Source: Rhizoctonia solani (taxonomy: Eukaryota; Basidiomycota; Agaricomycetes; Cantharellales; Ceratobasidiaceae). From it: a stretch of 64,000 bases of DNA. The stretch lies in assembly GCF_016906535.1 (NCBI RefSeq), contig NC_057370.1:2852001-2916000 (forward strand). Direction: 5' to 3'. The notes beneath the pieces were generated by a model. It saw only the letters and a list, made by a program, of their open reading frames with translations. It ran no database searches and was not told the DNA's origin. Position numbers and translations under genes: made by a program. Below are positions 12,694 to 25,320 of this stretch, in pieces (the first letter of the stretch is position 1; every line of letters starts with the position of its first letter).

Positions 12694-13541
12694 TTATTCT
12701 TGATTATCCAAAAAGGACACACCACCAGAGCGAATTTTGGTCAAGAAATTATCGTACCAGCGACGAATAATATTGAGTGGAACCACAGTGTCTGGGGACA
12801 GAGACCCAGGATCTGAGACAAATGACGACAGGTAGGTGAACATATGCTTCACGATTTTCTCTGCGAGTATAGCTGGGTCCGCCAATCCTTGAGAAGCAGG
12901 TTTTACTAGTTGCCCAGTCGACTGGGCCGTCTGTACCATGGAGTTGTTATTAATCTGAGCTTCAACTGTTTGAACAGGTTCTACTGCAATCCCTAGAATT
13001 GCGGTCACGTCATTCGCTGCGGGCCCTCCAATTGCAGCCGCTGAAGAAAGTGTTGAGTGGGACTGTAGTTGTGCAGGTGTGTAACCGCCACGTAATCTGA
13101 ACACTGCCGAAGGTTTTTCGTTGGATAGCCTGCGGTAATCGGAATTAAAGATCGTTTCTTGGGCAATCATGGCCTTTAATCAAGGGGCGATGAAAGGAAC
13201 ACTACTTACATTCCAAGGAGCTGAAACCCCTTTCCCGGCCAGTGAAAATGAACTGTTGCAGCGTACCCAGGTGGAAACGGCACTGTGTATTCAAATGGGC
13301 TAGAGTATTAGTCTTCATGAAACCCACCGAATGTTCTGGAATTTGATCGTACCCGTGCCCAACATGAAAACGCATATGTGATTAACATTGGTAGCTGATT
13401 CAATTGTGAATGCTACATGTGTTTCGTCAATTTGTTGGCATTCAGTTTGCCTGTATGCTCACGCGCATGTTAGATGCCAGCCCAACTAAATTAAGATATA
13501 GAACCTTACAATAAACGGCCAGCAACGACAATTCCAAACAT
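12694..13541 (-). CDS. OPI10: Hikeshi/Opi10 family protein (Hsp70 nuclear import carrier)
   Basis: Hikeshi carries Hsp70 into the nucleus on heat stress; yeast Opi10 affects inositol metabolism. Spliced from the ATG at 13541, the protein starts MFGIVVAGRLLQT, then HICVFMLGTVPFPPGYAATV, then HWPGKGFQLLGMLSNEKPSA, and ends IIRRWYDNFLTKIRSGG, all matching Hikeshi in order at its usual length of about 200 residues. The introns are at about 13450-13510, 13275-13360 and 13130-13209. The longest single open frame begins at 13170, but that ATG lies inside the last intron: splicing from 13210 to 13129 gives the conserved LLGM|LSNEKPSA. The gene converges with the metacaspase gene, 63 bp from its stop. 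Confidence 0.9.
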
Positions 13542-13809
13542 ATTCTGAAAGATACGAGGAAAGAAGTTCCTTTTCAAAACAACTAGTCAAACAAAGTCCT
13601 GGGAGTATAGTGTGACGTCGTCAACTTGGTGCCAAGATGTGAGACGAGATGAAAGTCATACTGAAAGGCGGCGCTTAAGTGGGATAGCTTCATCCTAAGG
13701 GATCAAGTAAACACGGATAAACATTACAATCCTTCTCAGTATAGGTGCTACAAAAACGACTGGTACAGTTACGCATGTATTCTATACTTATACATCTAGT
13801 AGAATAGGA

Positions 13810-16800
13810 TCATGGGATTACAGGGGTAGGCGCCTTGGACACAGTCAGGTGAGCTTTGAACATTGCGATATCGTTAATTCGCACAATACTCTCTGGAAGA
13901 GTTAATTCCTCTGTGAAACTTGTAGCAGGGTATTGAGCGGAAATATCTGGGATACGAGGTAGGATAGAGGAAGAAGACGCGTGATTTTCGAGATGCTTCG
14001 TCCAGAACTGGACTACTGTATCCAGAGGGGGCTCTGCAGCGCTCAACTGTCGGTATTGATCTTCATCAACCGGGACACCTTCTTGCTTGAGGACATCTAG
14101 GAGTGCTTCAGACGCAGCAACGGAGAATTTTGCTGGTGCTTTCTTTTGAGAGGTAAGATGAATCGAAAGTTTTCGCCGTGTAGAAGAATTATGATGAACA
14201 TAGTTATTAAAGAAGGTTTCGATATCTTGTTTTGTGATTAATCGAATGCTCTTTGCATCAGTTTCCCCTAGAAGCAAATAGATTAGTAACTCAGCGACTA
14301 TGATAAGAGAAGTTCGACATACTCCTAAGAAAATCTTCGTAACCCGACTCGATGTGTGTCCAAAACCTGCTTGCCTCTTCTCCCATATTCTTCAAGCGCT
14401 CGAGTCTCTTCATTGCGAAAGCATCTCTTTGACGCTCGAACTCCGCTTCCGACATCGTTTTTAATGTTTCTCGGAATAAATCTAAAAATCCTTCGACTCT
14501 ATTTTCGAGATAAACCGGCTTCCGCTCGCTTTGAACTGTAATGTGCCATCCAATCGAACCATGAAGGAACCAAGCGCTGGAGCTGACCACATAACCTAGT
14601 TGCTCTTTGGTACGAAGTTGATTAAAAGCCGGCTCTCGGATCATCTGCGCAAAGAGCAACAGGGTTGCTCTCAAGGGAGCGTCCATTAGATCGCCAATTT
14701 CAACATAATAAGTCAGGCTTGAGTTCAATTCGTCCTTGTTAGGGACAACGTCTTCCCAGACGTATTTGGATCCTAATACTGATTTATAATACAGTGGTAT
14801 CAAGGCTAGGGAACACTTACCAGAAGGTAGAGTTAATGATCTCGGGAGTGACTTTTCCGCCGCGGTTATAGGCCGAGACCCCAAGATACTCTCGATACGG
14901 CCACCGATCCGCAGCGATTCCTAAATCCAGATTCAGCATCGCGAACCCGTGTAATGGGTATCCACACCATACCTCGGAATTAATGTTTCCATGAATCAAC
15001 GTGGTTATATGAGTGCGTGCCAATAATTCCCGAGCATGGTGTTGAATATCATTTGGAGTTACATCTTTCCGAGCAAGTCAGCATCCAACACCAGTTTCAA
15101 AACAAGGCACGTACAATCAAGCTCAGCGAGCTTCTGCTTGGGAGTCCAGCTTGTTTCACGCAAGAAATGGTCTGCGTAGTAATTTGAGAGAGTATAAGGT
15201 TGAGTGAGGTAGAAGTTCTCAATTTCCTGTTGAAGCTGGCGCGGACATCGATTATCAGTTCATGTGTTTGCAACTCAGCCACCCAGGGATGCAACACTCA
15301 CCTGCTCCGCAATGACGGTAACTCGATCTTGGGTTATGACAATACTCTTCACCTTCTCTAGAACGTGTTCCATTAGAACGGAGAGTTTATCATTGTATCC
15401 CTCAGAAACAACCATGATGGACGCCCCGTCGCACACAATTGAATATTTCATCCCCGCTAATTCGGCATCATAGGTAAACTCGGTTAGCGTGTCCTTCACC
15501 AGGTCAACGAACATCCTTCGAGCGAATGAGCGGAAGTTAAATCTTAATGTGAGAATATAACTGACCTGGAGAGCAGGCTGTGTCTTGGAGTCGCGTTGCA
15601 TATGGGATTCATGAGGCGCACGATGATGCGCGCTTTAGGAATCCAAAACTGGTCGTCCTTCTTGTGCCAAACAGTAGAAAGTTCGGTGGTGTGTAGCTTC
15701 ACAGGTTTCTTGGCCGGCTATCGCTATCGGTTAGCAACATACACTCGGGGAGTGCCCAAAACACAAACTGTTTCAATGACAGCCTTTTCTACATCAAAGT
15801 TCTTGGGAATAAATTCGTTAGGCTTGGGGATGTATATGCCGTTAAATTTGCTTAAATCTTTGGCCTATTAAGTGGATCAGTTTCACCAACTCGCGTTCGT
15901 GTACGGGATCACATACCTCTTCAGCTAGAGCAGCTGAGATAGACTCAGTCCAATACTCGGTTCCATACCATTTCTCTTCGACCCAGGCACCTTCAGGCAG
16001 TCCTTCTTTTGCCATAAGCATAACACGGCTTTGCTCGACCGTGAACGCGTTCAGAAGACTCCGCACAGCAGGTTCATCCCATTCCCACACTAGCTGTTCG
16101 GCGCAAAGCACCAGATGGCGCGGGTATGGGCCCGAGAGTTTCTCAGATAGGGACGATACGTATTTATCAGCGGAACGTTTCTCAGCAAACCTGAATCTGC
16201 TTTCTGCAATCAATTTGTCCTCTTCGTGAATATACGTCGGAAGCGAGGACGCTTTCAAGTACTCAAGATATCGGTATAGTGTCAACAGGACCTCTTTATG
16301 ATGATCTGCAATTCAAATTAGGATAAATGAGGTTACGATCGAGGATACTAGACCTACCCATGCCGTCTTTTGTCAGGACCATTGTGACCTTGAAAAAGCT
16401 AAAGCCTCGGCCACCTCCATGTATCCCGGCGGATAGATAGGAGATCCACCCCTTATTCTTGAGATACGCATGTATCGATCCTGGACCCTCGTGACCAAGC
16501 AGATGACCCAAGATCATCGCTGGCTAGTTCTGATTATTACACCTACCTACATCGATCATCTATATTACCTACCTTCGTAAGGTACCGGGGATCTTGCCAC
16601 TCGCAGGACCAAGAGATTTCCAAAGCACGAAAATCCATGACTGTTTTTGCGTAAACAATAATCTATCAATCGGAGGTAAGTTTCTGATAAGTACGCCACA
16701 ATTCAACCCACTCCATTGTGCTCAGGACCGCGGGGATCTTCTAGCATGAGTGGTGTGCGTCCCAATCCCCGGTTCTTTACTGCCGAAAATTCTCGCACGG

Positions 16801-17993
16801 TCATGTTTGTGAGATCGTCGAGAGACTCTGGACTGCATTAGAAAGGCCAGAGTAACTGCAAATAACTAGACTTACCTGTGCCAAGAATCACTAATTTCAT
16901 TCGTTCCGCTGAATATTGACTCTCCCACCATTCGACTAACCGGCGCCTCGTTTCTCGCCCCGCAGCACCACCGTCTCCTGTCTCACTACTTTCCATTTCG
17001 GAGGGACTGGGAGATGGTGCTTGGGAATTTGCCAAAGAGTCTGAGGCATTCGGTGCTAGTAGCTCTGGGTGTGCCTTCTTGCGTGAGGCGGCGGTCAGTG
17101 TTTCTCTATTACCAGTACCGAACTTCGCCCAGGGGTGACCTATTTTGGAGAGGGATTTGTTGAGTTGATGAATCCTCCAAACATCATTTTGACGGTTCTT
17201 CTTGTTTTCGGAGTCAACCGCATTGAGCTCGCGTGATGTGCAGGATTCGCTGAAAAGTGGGGAGTGGAAGAAGCCTGAAAATCGTTTTAAGGCTCCAGGA
17301 AGACTTTTAGAACCGACATTAAGTAGTAGTTGGTGTTATGAGCGGAAGTGTACGCATTGGTGCTACCGCCATTACTAGTGATAAACTGAGTGAGAGTAAT
17401 TAGATTGGGACGTGAAGCAAGGGTATCGATCTACCTCTGAATAGGCGTTTTCCTTAGGGAATTGCTCGGTTCCCTAGTGTGAAGAGGTTAAGTGTGTGAT
17501 TCGACTGGTGGAGTGCAGAGTGGGCATCAGGACTCACCATAAACGAGAGATGCTCGCAGAAATGCGCTAGGCCAGGTAAGTCATCCTAAGGTGTGTCAAC
17601 ACAGTCCACACCTATAAGTGGTAATATAAACCGACGAACAGGATCATGAAGGTGTCCAACTTCAACATCCAGACTTGCAGCGCTTTTATCGGCGCTGGGA
17701 TCGTGAATCAAGAGAGCCTCAAGGTCGTTTTCGAGCTTTATATATCGATAATCCCGATCGTCGACTTCTGGCTTCCTTATATCCTTCTTAAACACAGAAT
17801 ATCCAGGCAGATCTGCAGACGCAGGGATAGTACTCCAGTCTGCTGGATTGTATAGTGATTCCCATAGGGCATTTTGCTCCAAAGACCGGAATTCAGAGCC
17901 CGCCATGAGTGAAAGTTGGTGTCGAGACGCAATGTTAGATAACTGCGGTGGCCGACGAGAACAACGCCACCTCCAAGTGGAGATGCGCGGCAT
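13810..17993 (-). CDS. STE23: Insulin-degrading-enzyme-type M16 zinc metalloprotease (Ste23-like)
   Basis: Cleaves short peptides inside a closed chamber; yeast Ste23 matures a-factor and human IDE degrades insulin. The inverted zinc motif HFCEH lies in DDLPGLAHFCEHLSFM near 17545-17580, formed across an intron, and the distal zinc Glu lies in ELNAVDSENKKN near 17210. Late in the protein, RTKEQLGYVVSS (about 14595) and ERKPVYLENRVEGF match the C-terminal half of IDE. The protein is about 1,050-1,100 residues in many exons and looks intact. The longest start at 17993 gives an Arg-rich leader (MPRISTWRWRCSRRPP); an internal ATG at about 17906 (MAGSEFRS) starts directly at the conserved part. 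The first could be a mitochondrial presequence, as in the long IDE isoform, or simply 5' UTR. Confidence 0.9.
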
Positions 17994-18126
17994 GCAAAGA
18001 CTAAACCAGAGCCGCGGCCGGAATGATCTCCATCGTCCATCGTCGTAATTTCAAATAGCCATGGCCCCTCAAACCAAATAAATATGCACAAGTCAATATC
18101 ACTGGGGCGCAACCTCTGCTGCCACC
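17994..18126. promoter_or_regulatory. Very short bidirectional promoter region, STE23/HFM1
   Basis: Only 133 bp separate the two divergent start codons, so the 5' UTRs and promoters must overlap or be extremely short. No TATA box was seen. If the IDE-type gene starts at its internal ATG the gap grows to about 220 bp. Confidence 0.6.
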
Positions 18127-21100
18127 ATGAAAAGAGGTCACGACCCCAGATTTCAGCACGATTCATCCTTCAAAAGGACTCATAGATTCATGGGTACCAA
18201 CAAAGACCATTCCATGGAGTATCAGGAATATCCAAGTCGATCATGGCATGCCTCATCCATTCATCCTCAGTCAGATGACTACTATGACGATATTGGTATA
18301 CCATGGGCTTTGTGTTTTTTCAAACCTTCTATCTAAGGTTAACTTTATCTAGACGCCTATTCATCCCCAACCCCATTACCTCGTCAACCGAAAGGAGCAG
18401 GACACTCTGTTATGGAATTTGACCTGAGCGAAAGCTTGGGCGCGCGCGTCGAAGACAGCGACGGCACTGCCCGCTATGATTGCAAGTAAGTATTCCCCAT
18501 AAAGTCACATATTACTTATCTTAAGATTGGATGTTAGTAGCGTTAAAAAGACTGGATATTATGGTACGACTAGACAGGGCTCACCTAGAAACCATGCTAA
18601 CCTAGATACCACGCGCATACATTCGCATAGATCGATCAGTACCTAAACAAAGTACCTCCTCCGTTAACCAGGCATCGTGTTCTCTATCAAAAAGCCTGGT
18701 ACCTGTGTCCACGCTACGTATGTGCAAGCTCTTTCTAAACGAGCGCAGGCTTACGGCACTCGATAACACAGCTGATTGGTGCCGCGATATATTCAAGTTT
18801 GGTGTATTCAATGCCATGCAGTCACAGTGCTTTAATACGGTAGATATCTAATTTTTACCTCCGGGTATCTCGGAATAGCTCAGAAGCTTATCACTGGCAG
18901 GCGGTAAACACCGAATCTAATATGGTATGTCCTGAAAAATAATGGCGTTTTAACCCAATAAACTCTCGGATAGGTTATCAGCGGTAAGTAGCTCTGCTGG
19001 TAATGATTTTGGGTGGTAAATAACCAAGTACAGCTCCTACTGGTGCCGGAAAAACTGTGCTATTTGAGCTATCCATAATTCGATTGCTCCAATCTCAAAG
19101 CAATGTAACCCAAACTACCTACAAATGCGTTTACATGGCACCTACCAAGGTCAGTTCCTCGTTCCTGGTTTGGAGAAATTTACCTATAACTCTGTGCAGG
19201 CCATCTGTTCGGAGCGTTCAAGAGATTGGTCGGCCAAGTTTTCACACCTGGGAATTAAGTGTATGTACCACACTCCTCCAGATAGGGTATTCAATTGAGT
19301 ATGGTCAAAGGCTGCGAACTTACTGGAGACACCATGAAGTCAGGAAGAAGTGCATGGAAGGAGGCAAAGAATTGCGCTATAATGTGAGTACGCCTAGTTG
19401 TTGCCCACACAAATCTGATGGTACATTTCTCCAGTATTACGACGGTACGCAATACTATATCATATCATGCTAGCGCTTATTCTTTCCAGCCTGAAAAATG
19501 GGATTCACTCACCCGTAACTGGTATGTGATTCGTCGATTGGAACAAGCTATAAAAACCAAATTATGACTTCCAAAGGAATGATTCAAACGACTTTTTACA
19601 ACTTATCAAAGTGTTCATGGTTGATGAGGTGAGTGCTCCCCCCGTGATTGTATGCCCCGACTTGAGCACAGGAATAGGTTCATACTGTAGGGGAAATCAC
19701 AAGAGGAAGCTGCCTGGAGGTAGTTGTATCAAGAATGATGCAGCACGGGAACCATGTGCGCTTTGTTCTAGTCTCTGCCACCGTCCCCAACATCGAAGAT
19801 CTCAAAGATTGGTTGTCATCGTGTTCGAGCGGAGAGCCAACTCGCATGTTTAAAGTAAGTCCAATTCACAACGACCTCAGACTCTGTTGAATACCAGGCG
19901 AATATATTTTAGTTTGGAGATGAATACCGTCCTTGTCGGCTCCAACGGCACGTATATGGATACTCACGGCCGACTGGACACAATGATGTGGGTGCCAACA
20001 GCTTCGCTTCCTAGAACCAAAGTGATAACTCGAAAATAAGTTTTAGTTCATGAAAACACTCGACTATAAACTATTTCCGATTATTCAAGAACACAGCACC
20101 GGCAAACCGGTGCTCGTGTTTTGTCCTACTCGAAAAAGTTGCGCGCTCTTTGTGTTGTTTGTACATACGCTCACTCGGATATCTTATACAGGTGTTATGG
20201 CCACGGCGAGCTATCTGATGGGAGTGTGTCAAAAGATGGTGGAAAGTAAAGAAAATCTTCCTTGGGAGCTTCCGCGCGGGTTGGTGACTAGACATCCACT
20301 CCTATTGGGAGATAGTGGCTGATAGCTGCATTAGAATAGACAACATATTCTCCGAGCTACAACTTCAAGGCAAGTAATCGCCACGACTCAATGTCGAACT
20401 TTCGATGATGATCTTCTTCGTCCAGAGTTCGCTGCATTAGGACTGGGTGTCCATCACGCTGGACTAAGCCTTGACGAGCGGCACACAGTTGAACGACTCT
20501 TCACCGAGCGAAAGCTGAGCGTTATCGTAGCGACTTCCGTAAGTAATTCTAATCCCGCAGCTTATATCCACTAAGTTGTGCTTTTCAGACACTGGCCGTT
20601 GGAGTTAATTTTCGTGAGCAATCCTATAAGTAAGAATGCACTACACTAACTCGAAGTATATCACCAGCCGCACATATTGTAATTGTTAAAGGAGTTTCCC
20701 AATGGACAGGTACAGGGTGGGCTGAGTACAGTAGCCAAGATATTATGCAAATGTTAGGTAGAGCGGTAAGTCAAGGGTACCTATTTTTAATGAACCCGTG
20801 CGACTATATAATGGGCGTCAACTTCTAGGGCCGACCACAATTCGGTAGGTGTCTCAATACATCTTCGGTTCTATCCACGCAAGGTAACATCGTACGCCTA
20901 CAGACCGCGAAGGTATCGCGATCATCATGTGCGACAAAACGCTCGAAAATAAGTATAGACTTCTCGCCACGGGAGGATCTGAGCTGGAGAGCACATTGCA
21001 TTGCAACTTGACTGAACACATCAACTCAGAGATCGGCCTAGGTATACTGGCATAGTCATTTAATGTCTTTTGGCTCATCTAACTATTTGAGGATAGGCAC

Positions 21101-24100
21101 GATCAAGAGTATTGGTTCTGCGCAACAATGGCTCCGAAAGACTCTTCTGTTTCGACGCATTCAGAAAAATCCAACGCACTACAAGCTCGGCATGCCTGAA
21201 ACCGCTTCTTGGGAAGAATGTGTAGATGCACTGGTTATCAGATCGATTGATACGCTAAGGGGTACACAGTTGGTCGAACACGATGAAGACGAAGGTACCC
21301 TTTCATTGACTCAATTCGGGGAGATAATGAGCGTAGGTCTAATATACTCACATATACACGTAATTGCCTGACCTATTTCTATCAGCGAGTAAGCCATTCC
21401 TTTTCCCTTAAGCTCAATGCTCTCTTCCTTAATTCCTTTTAGTATTATATTCGACAATCTACGGTAAGTAATATATTGTTTTCGTATTTGCGTATACATC
21501 TGAATATGAGTACCAGATGAAGTTATTCATCGAGTTCGCGGATAGTAGCAATACCGCATGCTTGCGCTCAGTTGTGAGTTGAAATGCAGGGTTATGTTTG
21601 GCGCCAACCTGATATGCGCAGCTCGTTACTTTGTCTGACGCCGAAGAGTAAGCATAAAGACCCTATAACAGTGATACTTAGCTAATCGTACGATTAGGTT
21701 CAAAGATATGCACATGAGAGGGGGTGAGCGGCAGGTGAGCTTTTCTAGGAAGAATGACGTTATTGTATGCGATCTACCAATTATCGCTCCCGTTTAGGTC
21801 TACAATAAATTGAACGAGCACGAAAACATACGCTTTCCCATCAAAAAGCCGAGACCTCGGTCGACAAAGCCTTTCTTTTGGTTCAAGTGAGCGTCATAAC
21901 GCATGTGAGTTTTACCCTGTTGATACAAATAAACACAGGCGATCCTTGGAGGAATCCCCTTAATGTCCCCTGAATACAAAAGTCCAAACTCTCAACCCCA
22001 TATGGAGGCTCTCAATGTGATACGTCATGCACCCCGAATGATTACCGGTACGCGCACTCATTCATCCCGGGCTTACAGTCGAACTGATCTCAGTTCTTAA
22101 GCCCTGGTTGATACGGCGCTCATAACGAAGAACGGGTCATTAATAATCAATGGGATGAACTGTGAGTTCATCCCTCTACCACATGGTACACCCGGCTACG
22201 AATGGCTGAATCGGAACAGAATGAGATGCCTCAACGGAAAAGTCTGGGAGGATCGACCGGCGGTGCTCAAACAATTCGATGGAATCGGGGAGAAGTCGTG
22301 TGTTGTTTCCCGGATATTACCCATCATCGTTAAAGCTGATGGTCGAACTTTAAACTAGGTGTAAAGTAAGCTCATATCCTATTATTGAAATTCATCGTCT
22401 GATGGACATTTGGGTGGCTAGGTGCTGGCAGAGAATGGTATTACAACTATCAAGTTATTATCGGTCCAAAACCCTGACAGGATTGATATGGTGAGGGGCA
22501 ACAATATTAAACTCCGAAACATTAACTGTCCGAAATATTCAATAGCTACTAAACCGGCGGCCGCCCTTTGGCTCGGACATTGTTCTGAGTGCTCGTGCAC
22601 TGCCGATATACTCGATTTTCATTGAAGAACTGTCATCAACAGCGAACAAGATAGCGAACACTATTGATGTCAAACTTTTGGTTTCTGTTTTAGCCCAATA
22701 CGCATCGACGGAAGGAAGTCAGAGTCGGAGTGATTTCGATACCCGAGTAACAAGCATTTTAACCATAACTTCCGATAATCAGCTTATAGATTTCAGGCGA
22801 ATTAAGTGAGTTTAAACATTTACTATCCGTCATGGACCATCCATGACAATTGCTCTTTTAGTACCAGACGCTTGCTCGAATCTATTGACTTTTCAATCAC
22901 AGCTCCCTTGACAAAGCCATCCCAAGAGGTGTTCGTCATTGTTTCATCCGACAAGTTTGCCGGGATAACCGAACGGTGCAATTTCAAGCCGACCCTCCCC
23001 GCAACCACCTATCCAACCCTCAACACTCGGCCTCCTAAGCCTACCGAGGTACCAATTCGGGTATTTTCGTTATTTCCGCCGTCTGATCGTCTATTCAACA
23101 GACTGAATATATTGAAGAGGAAGTTCTAGATTTGACAAACTCAGATACTCGTAAGTTGATGAAGCCTATAGTACTCGGGATTACCCCTCCGCTGAATTGG
23201 ACTTCTTCAAGCCGAAGAATCGACCTCGAGTAAGAAAAGCGGAGAAAAGCGAGTAATATCGCAAGGAAAAAATCTGCAGCCCGAGTTACAAAAACCCGCC
23301 TTCCCAACGGAAATTATGCGTATGAGTAGTACTCTCAGAGCGTGGCTATTATTGACTCTAATCAAAACATAGATGCCACCACAGATGTAAGGATAAGACT
23401 TCATGTCGGCATATATGGTAGGTTCCAGTTAAGTATTTTATGCCTAAACTGTCGTTTACATGCACATCATTCAGTTGCCACGAAGGTCTAACTAAGCCGC
23501 CTCCAAGCCCTAGAGGCGCTAAGCTAAAGGTACTCGAGTCGATTTTAAGATCCGGCCTTGTCGGAATCGCACTTATTGTAAATTCAGTCCACTGGGGATA
23601 ATGCATTCAACAACCCCATAGATTCCCAACAGAAGCCTAAAAATGCACTCGAAAAACAAAAATCTCAGCTGGATTACCTACATGGTAAAATAACTGATGG
23701 GCTCGGCCGGCTCAAACGCGACTCGCTAGTGCATCCTCGGGATACCCATTCTAGCACCAAAGCGACCGTCAGATACGTGGATTCCTTGCTCAGTAGTCCT
23801 ATTAAACCCTCTGCATACAAGCCCGGAGAGAAATCACCCAACTCAGACCAAGACCTTCCGGAACCATCGCTTATACGAATTAAGAAACACATCTCGCCAG
23901 GATCTGGGAGCACTAATTATGACGACTCTGATATGGATCAATGGGCTGCAAACCTACCCTCTGAAGTATTGGAACTAGACGTGGAAACCCCCACGTCACC
24001 CACTAGAGAAGATCAAAATGATGGTCGATTGCCTATAGCTGTTTCTCCAATTATCAAAAATAAGAAGCGACGGGTAATAGATAAGGGAAATGAATTAAGC

Positions 24101-24726
24101 GAACACAAATCCAAGCGCTCCAAAGCAGAATTTCCAGCTGGGGTGAATACCCCTATACGCAGGAGAAAGGGAGTCGAGATCTTACCTACTCCCCGCTCGT
24201 CCTCTAGACCTCTTGAACCGGTGAGAATGGGTAATATTCAGTAGCCGAAATTTTCTGATTTACGGACCGGGTTAGCCTATCCAGCCGAAGCCATTGTTTC
24301 TGCCAGGTTCTTCTGTTGGGACACCATCACCCCGAATCTTCAAGGCTTCAGAGGGCAAGTCCAAGACCCCAACAAGTGAAGATGCTTTTGAAGATTTTAT
24401 GGATTATATATTCGAAGGAGTGAAGGTAGTCCCGGGAAGTACACGAGAAGATACAAGCACCATGGCCCGAATCGAGAATATTCAAGTTCCTAAGTGCAAG
24501 CCAGTTGAGGTGTCATTGGAACGCAAATACTTTCAGGAATCTCCCTCAAAGGTGGTACAGAAATTAACCAGCATGGTTCGTGCAATCTACTATTTCTAAG
24601 CGCGTATAGCGCGGTACTTGCACTTATCCACGCCTACAGGTCTCAAGTGAAAACGAAACGCTCCTGGCAAACCCGCATGACTCAATGGCCGATTTCAATA
24701 ACTGGCTCGACGAGAACGGACTGTAA
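18127..24726 (+). CDS. HFM1: HFM1/MER3-type meiotic DNA helicase (Ski2-like SF2 family)
   Basis: 3'-5' helicase that stabilises crossover intermediates in meiosis. The start has a strong context (GCCACC before ATG). A disordered N-terminus precedes a Q-motif-like segment (FKFGVFNAMQSQCF, about 18800), Walker A APTGAGKT (about 19030), MAPTK, motif II as DEVH (spliced near 19625), LVSATVPN, HHAGLSLDERH, STLAVGVNFPAH and motif VI QMLGRAGRPQF. A winged helix, a Sec63 domain (AEEFKDMHMRGGERQVY, about 21700) and an Ig-like C-terminal part (DNQLIDFRR) follow. The protein ends FNNWLDENGL, stop 24724-24726. About 30 introns all join in frame. One exon, 22359-22365, seems to be only 7 nt. The gene appears intact over its whole length. 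Confidence 0.9.
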
Positions 24727-25320
24727 GACATTGGTAGAAGGTTTACGGTTCTACTCCGTGTCCTATTTTGTGGAAACAGTCAGCAGGGATTCGTAAAGTA
24801 CTAATGATACGAGATTGAAAGAGATAACAATGTCTCAGCCTCGCCTTAAAATCCCCCATCCACTCCCAATTCATAGGCTACTCAAAGAGTCGCTGAAATA
24901 CCCACAACTTTCGTTGAAGGTTGGGTGTGTTTACGGTTTACCAGAGTGATCATCATCGACAATTTTACATAAAACAAATGACTTGGTCTAAGACAAACGT
25001 ACAGTGGAAAGTAAGCAAAAATGTCAAGAATAATCAAGTATGTCGGCCACCGCCAGGTGATCTTGCGTCATGACGACTCAACCAGAGGGAGTCGCCGGTC
25101 AGCATAGATTGTTTTTGCAGGGTCGGCAGTCAGTCTTGACGTATTGTCTGGACCAACATTCCCGTAAAGTGGTATGAACCGCCGGATGCTGGCAATTTGT
25201 ACGTCGAGTTTAGGTTGAGCGGAAATTTTAGCGCTGGCTATAAGGCGCCTCAGGGTCTAGCTTATCACGTGAGAAACCCGATTCTGCTATCGTGCGAAAC
25301 AAAATTGGGGTCAAGCTACA
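24727..25320. other. Intergenic region upstream of TIM54
   Basis: 594 bp between two genes in the same direction. It holds the HFM1 3' flank and the TIM54 promoter with a CACGTG site at 25266. No reading frame of interest. Confidence 0.5.
25266..25271. promoter_or_regulatory. CACGTG E-box upstream of TIM54
   Basis: The site lies within TATCACGTGAG, 49 bp before the TIM54 ATG. CACGTG is bound by bHLH factors of the Cbf1/USF type in fungi; binding here is inferred from motif and position. Confidence 0.4.

Noticed and set aside
12694..13170. Single-exon gene starting at the ATG at 13170
   Set aside because: That ATG lies in an intron; splicing 13210 to 13129 gives the conserved Hikeshi sequence LLGMLSNEKPSA.
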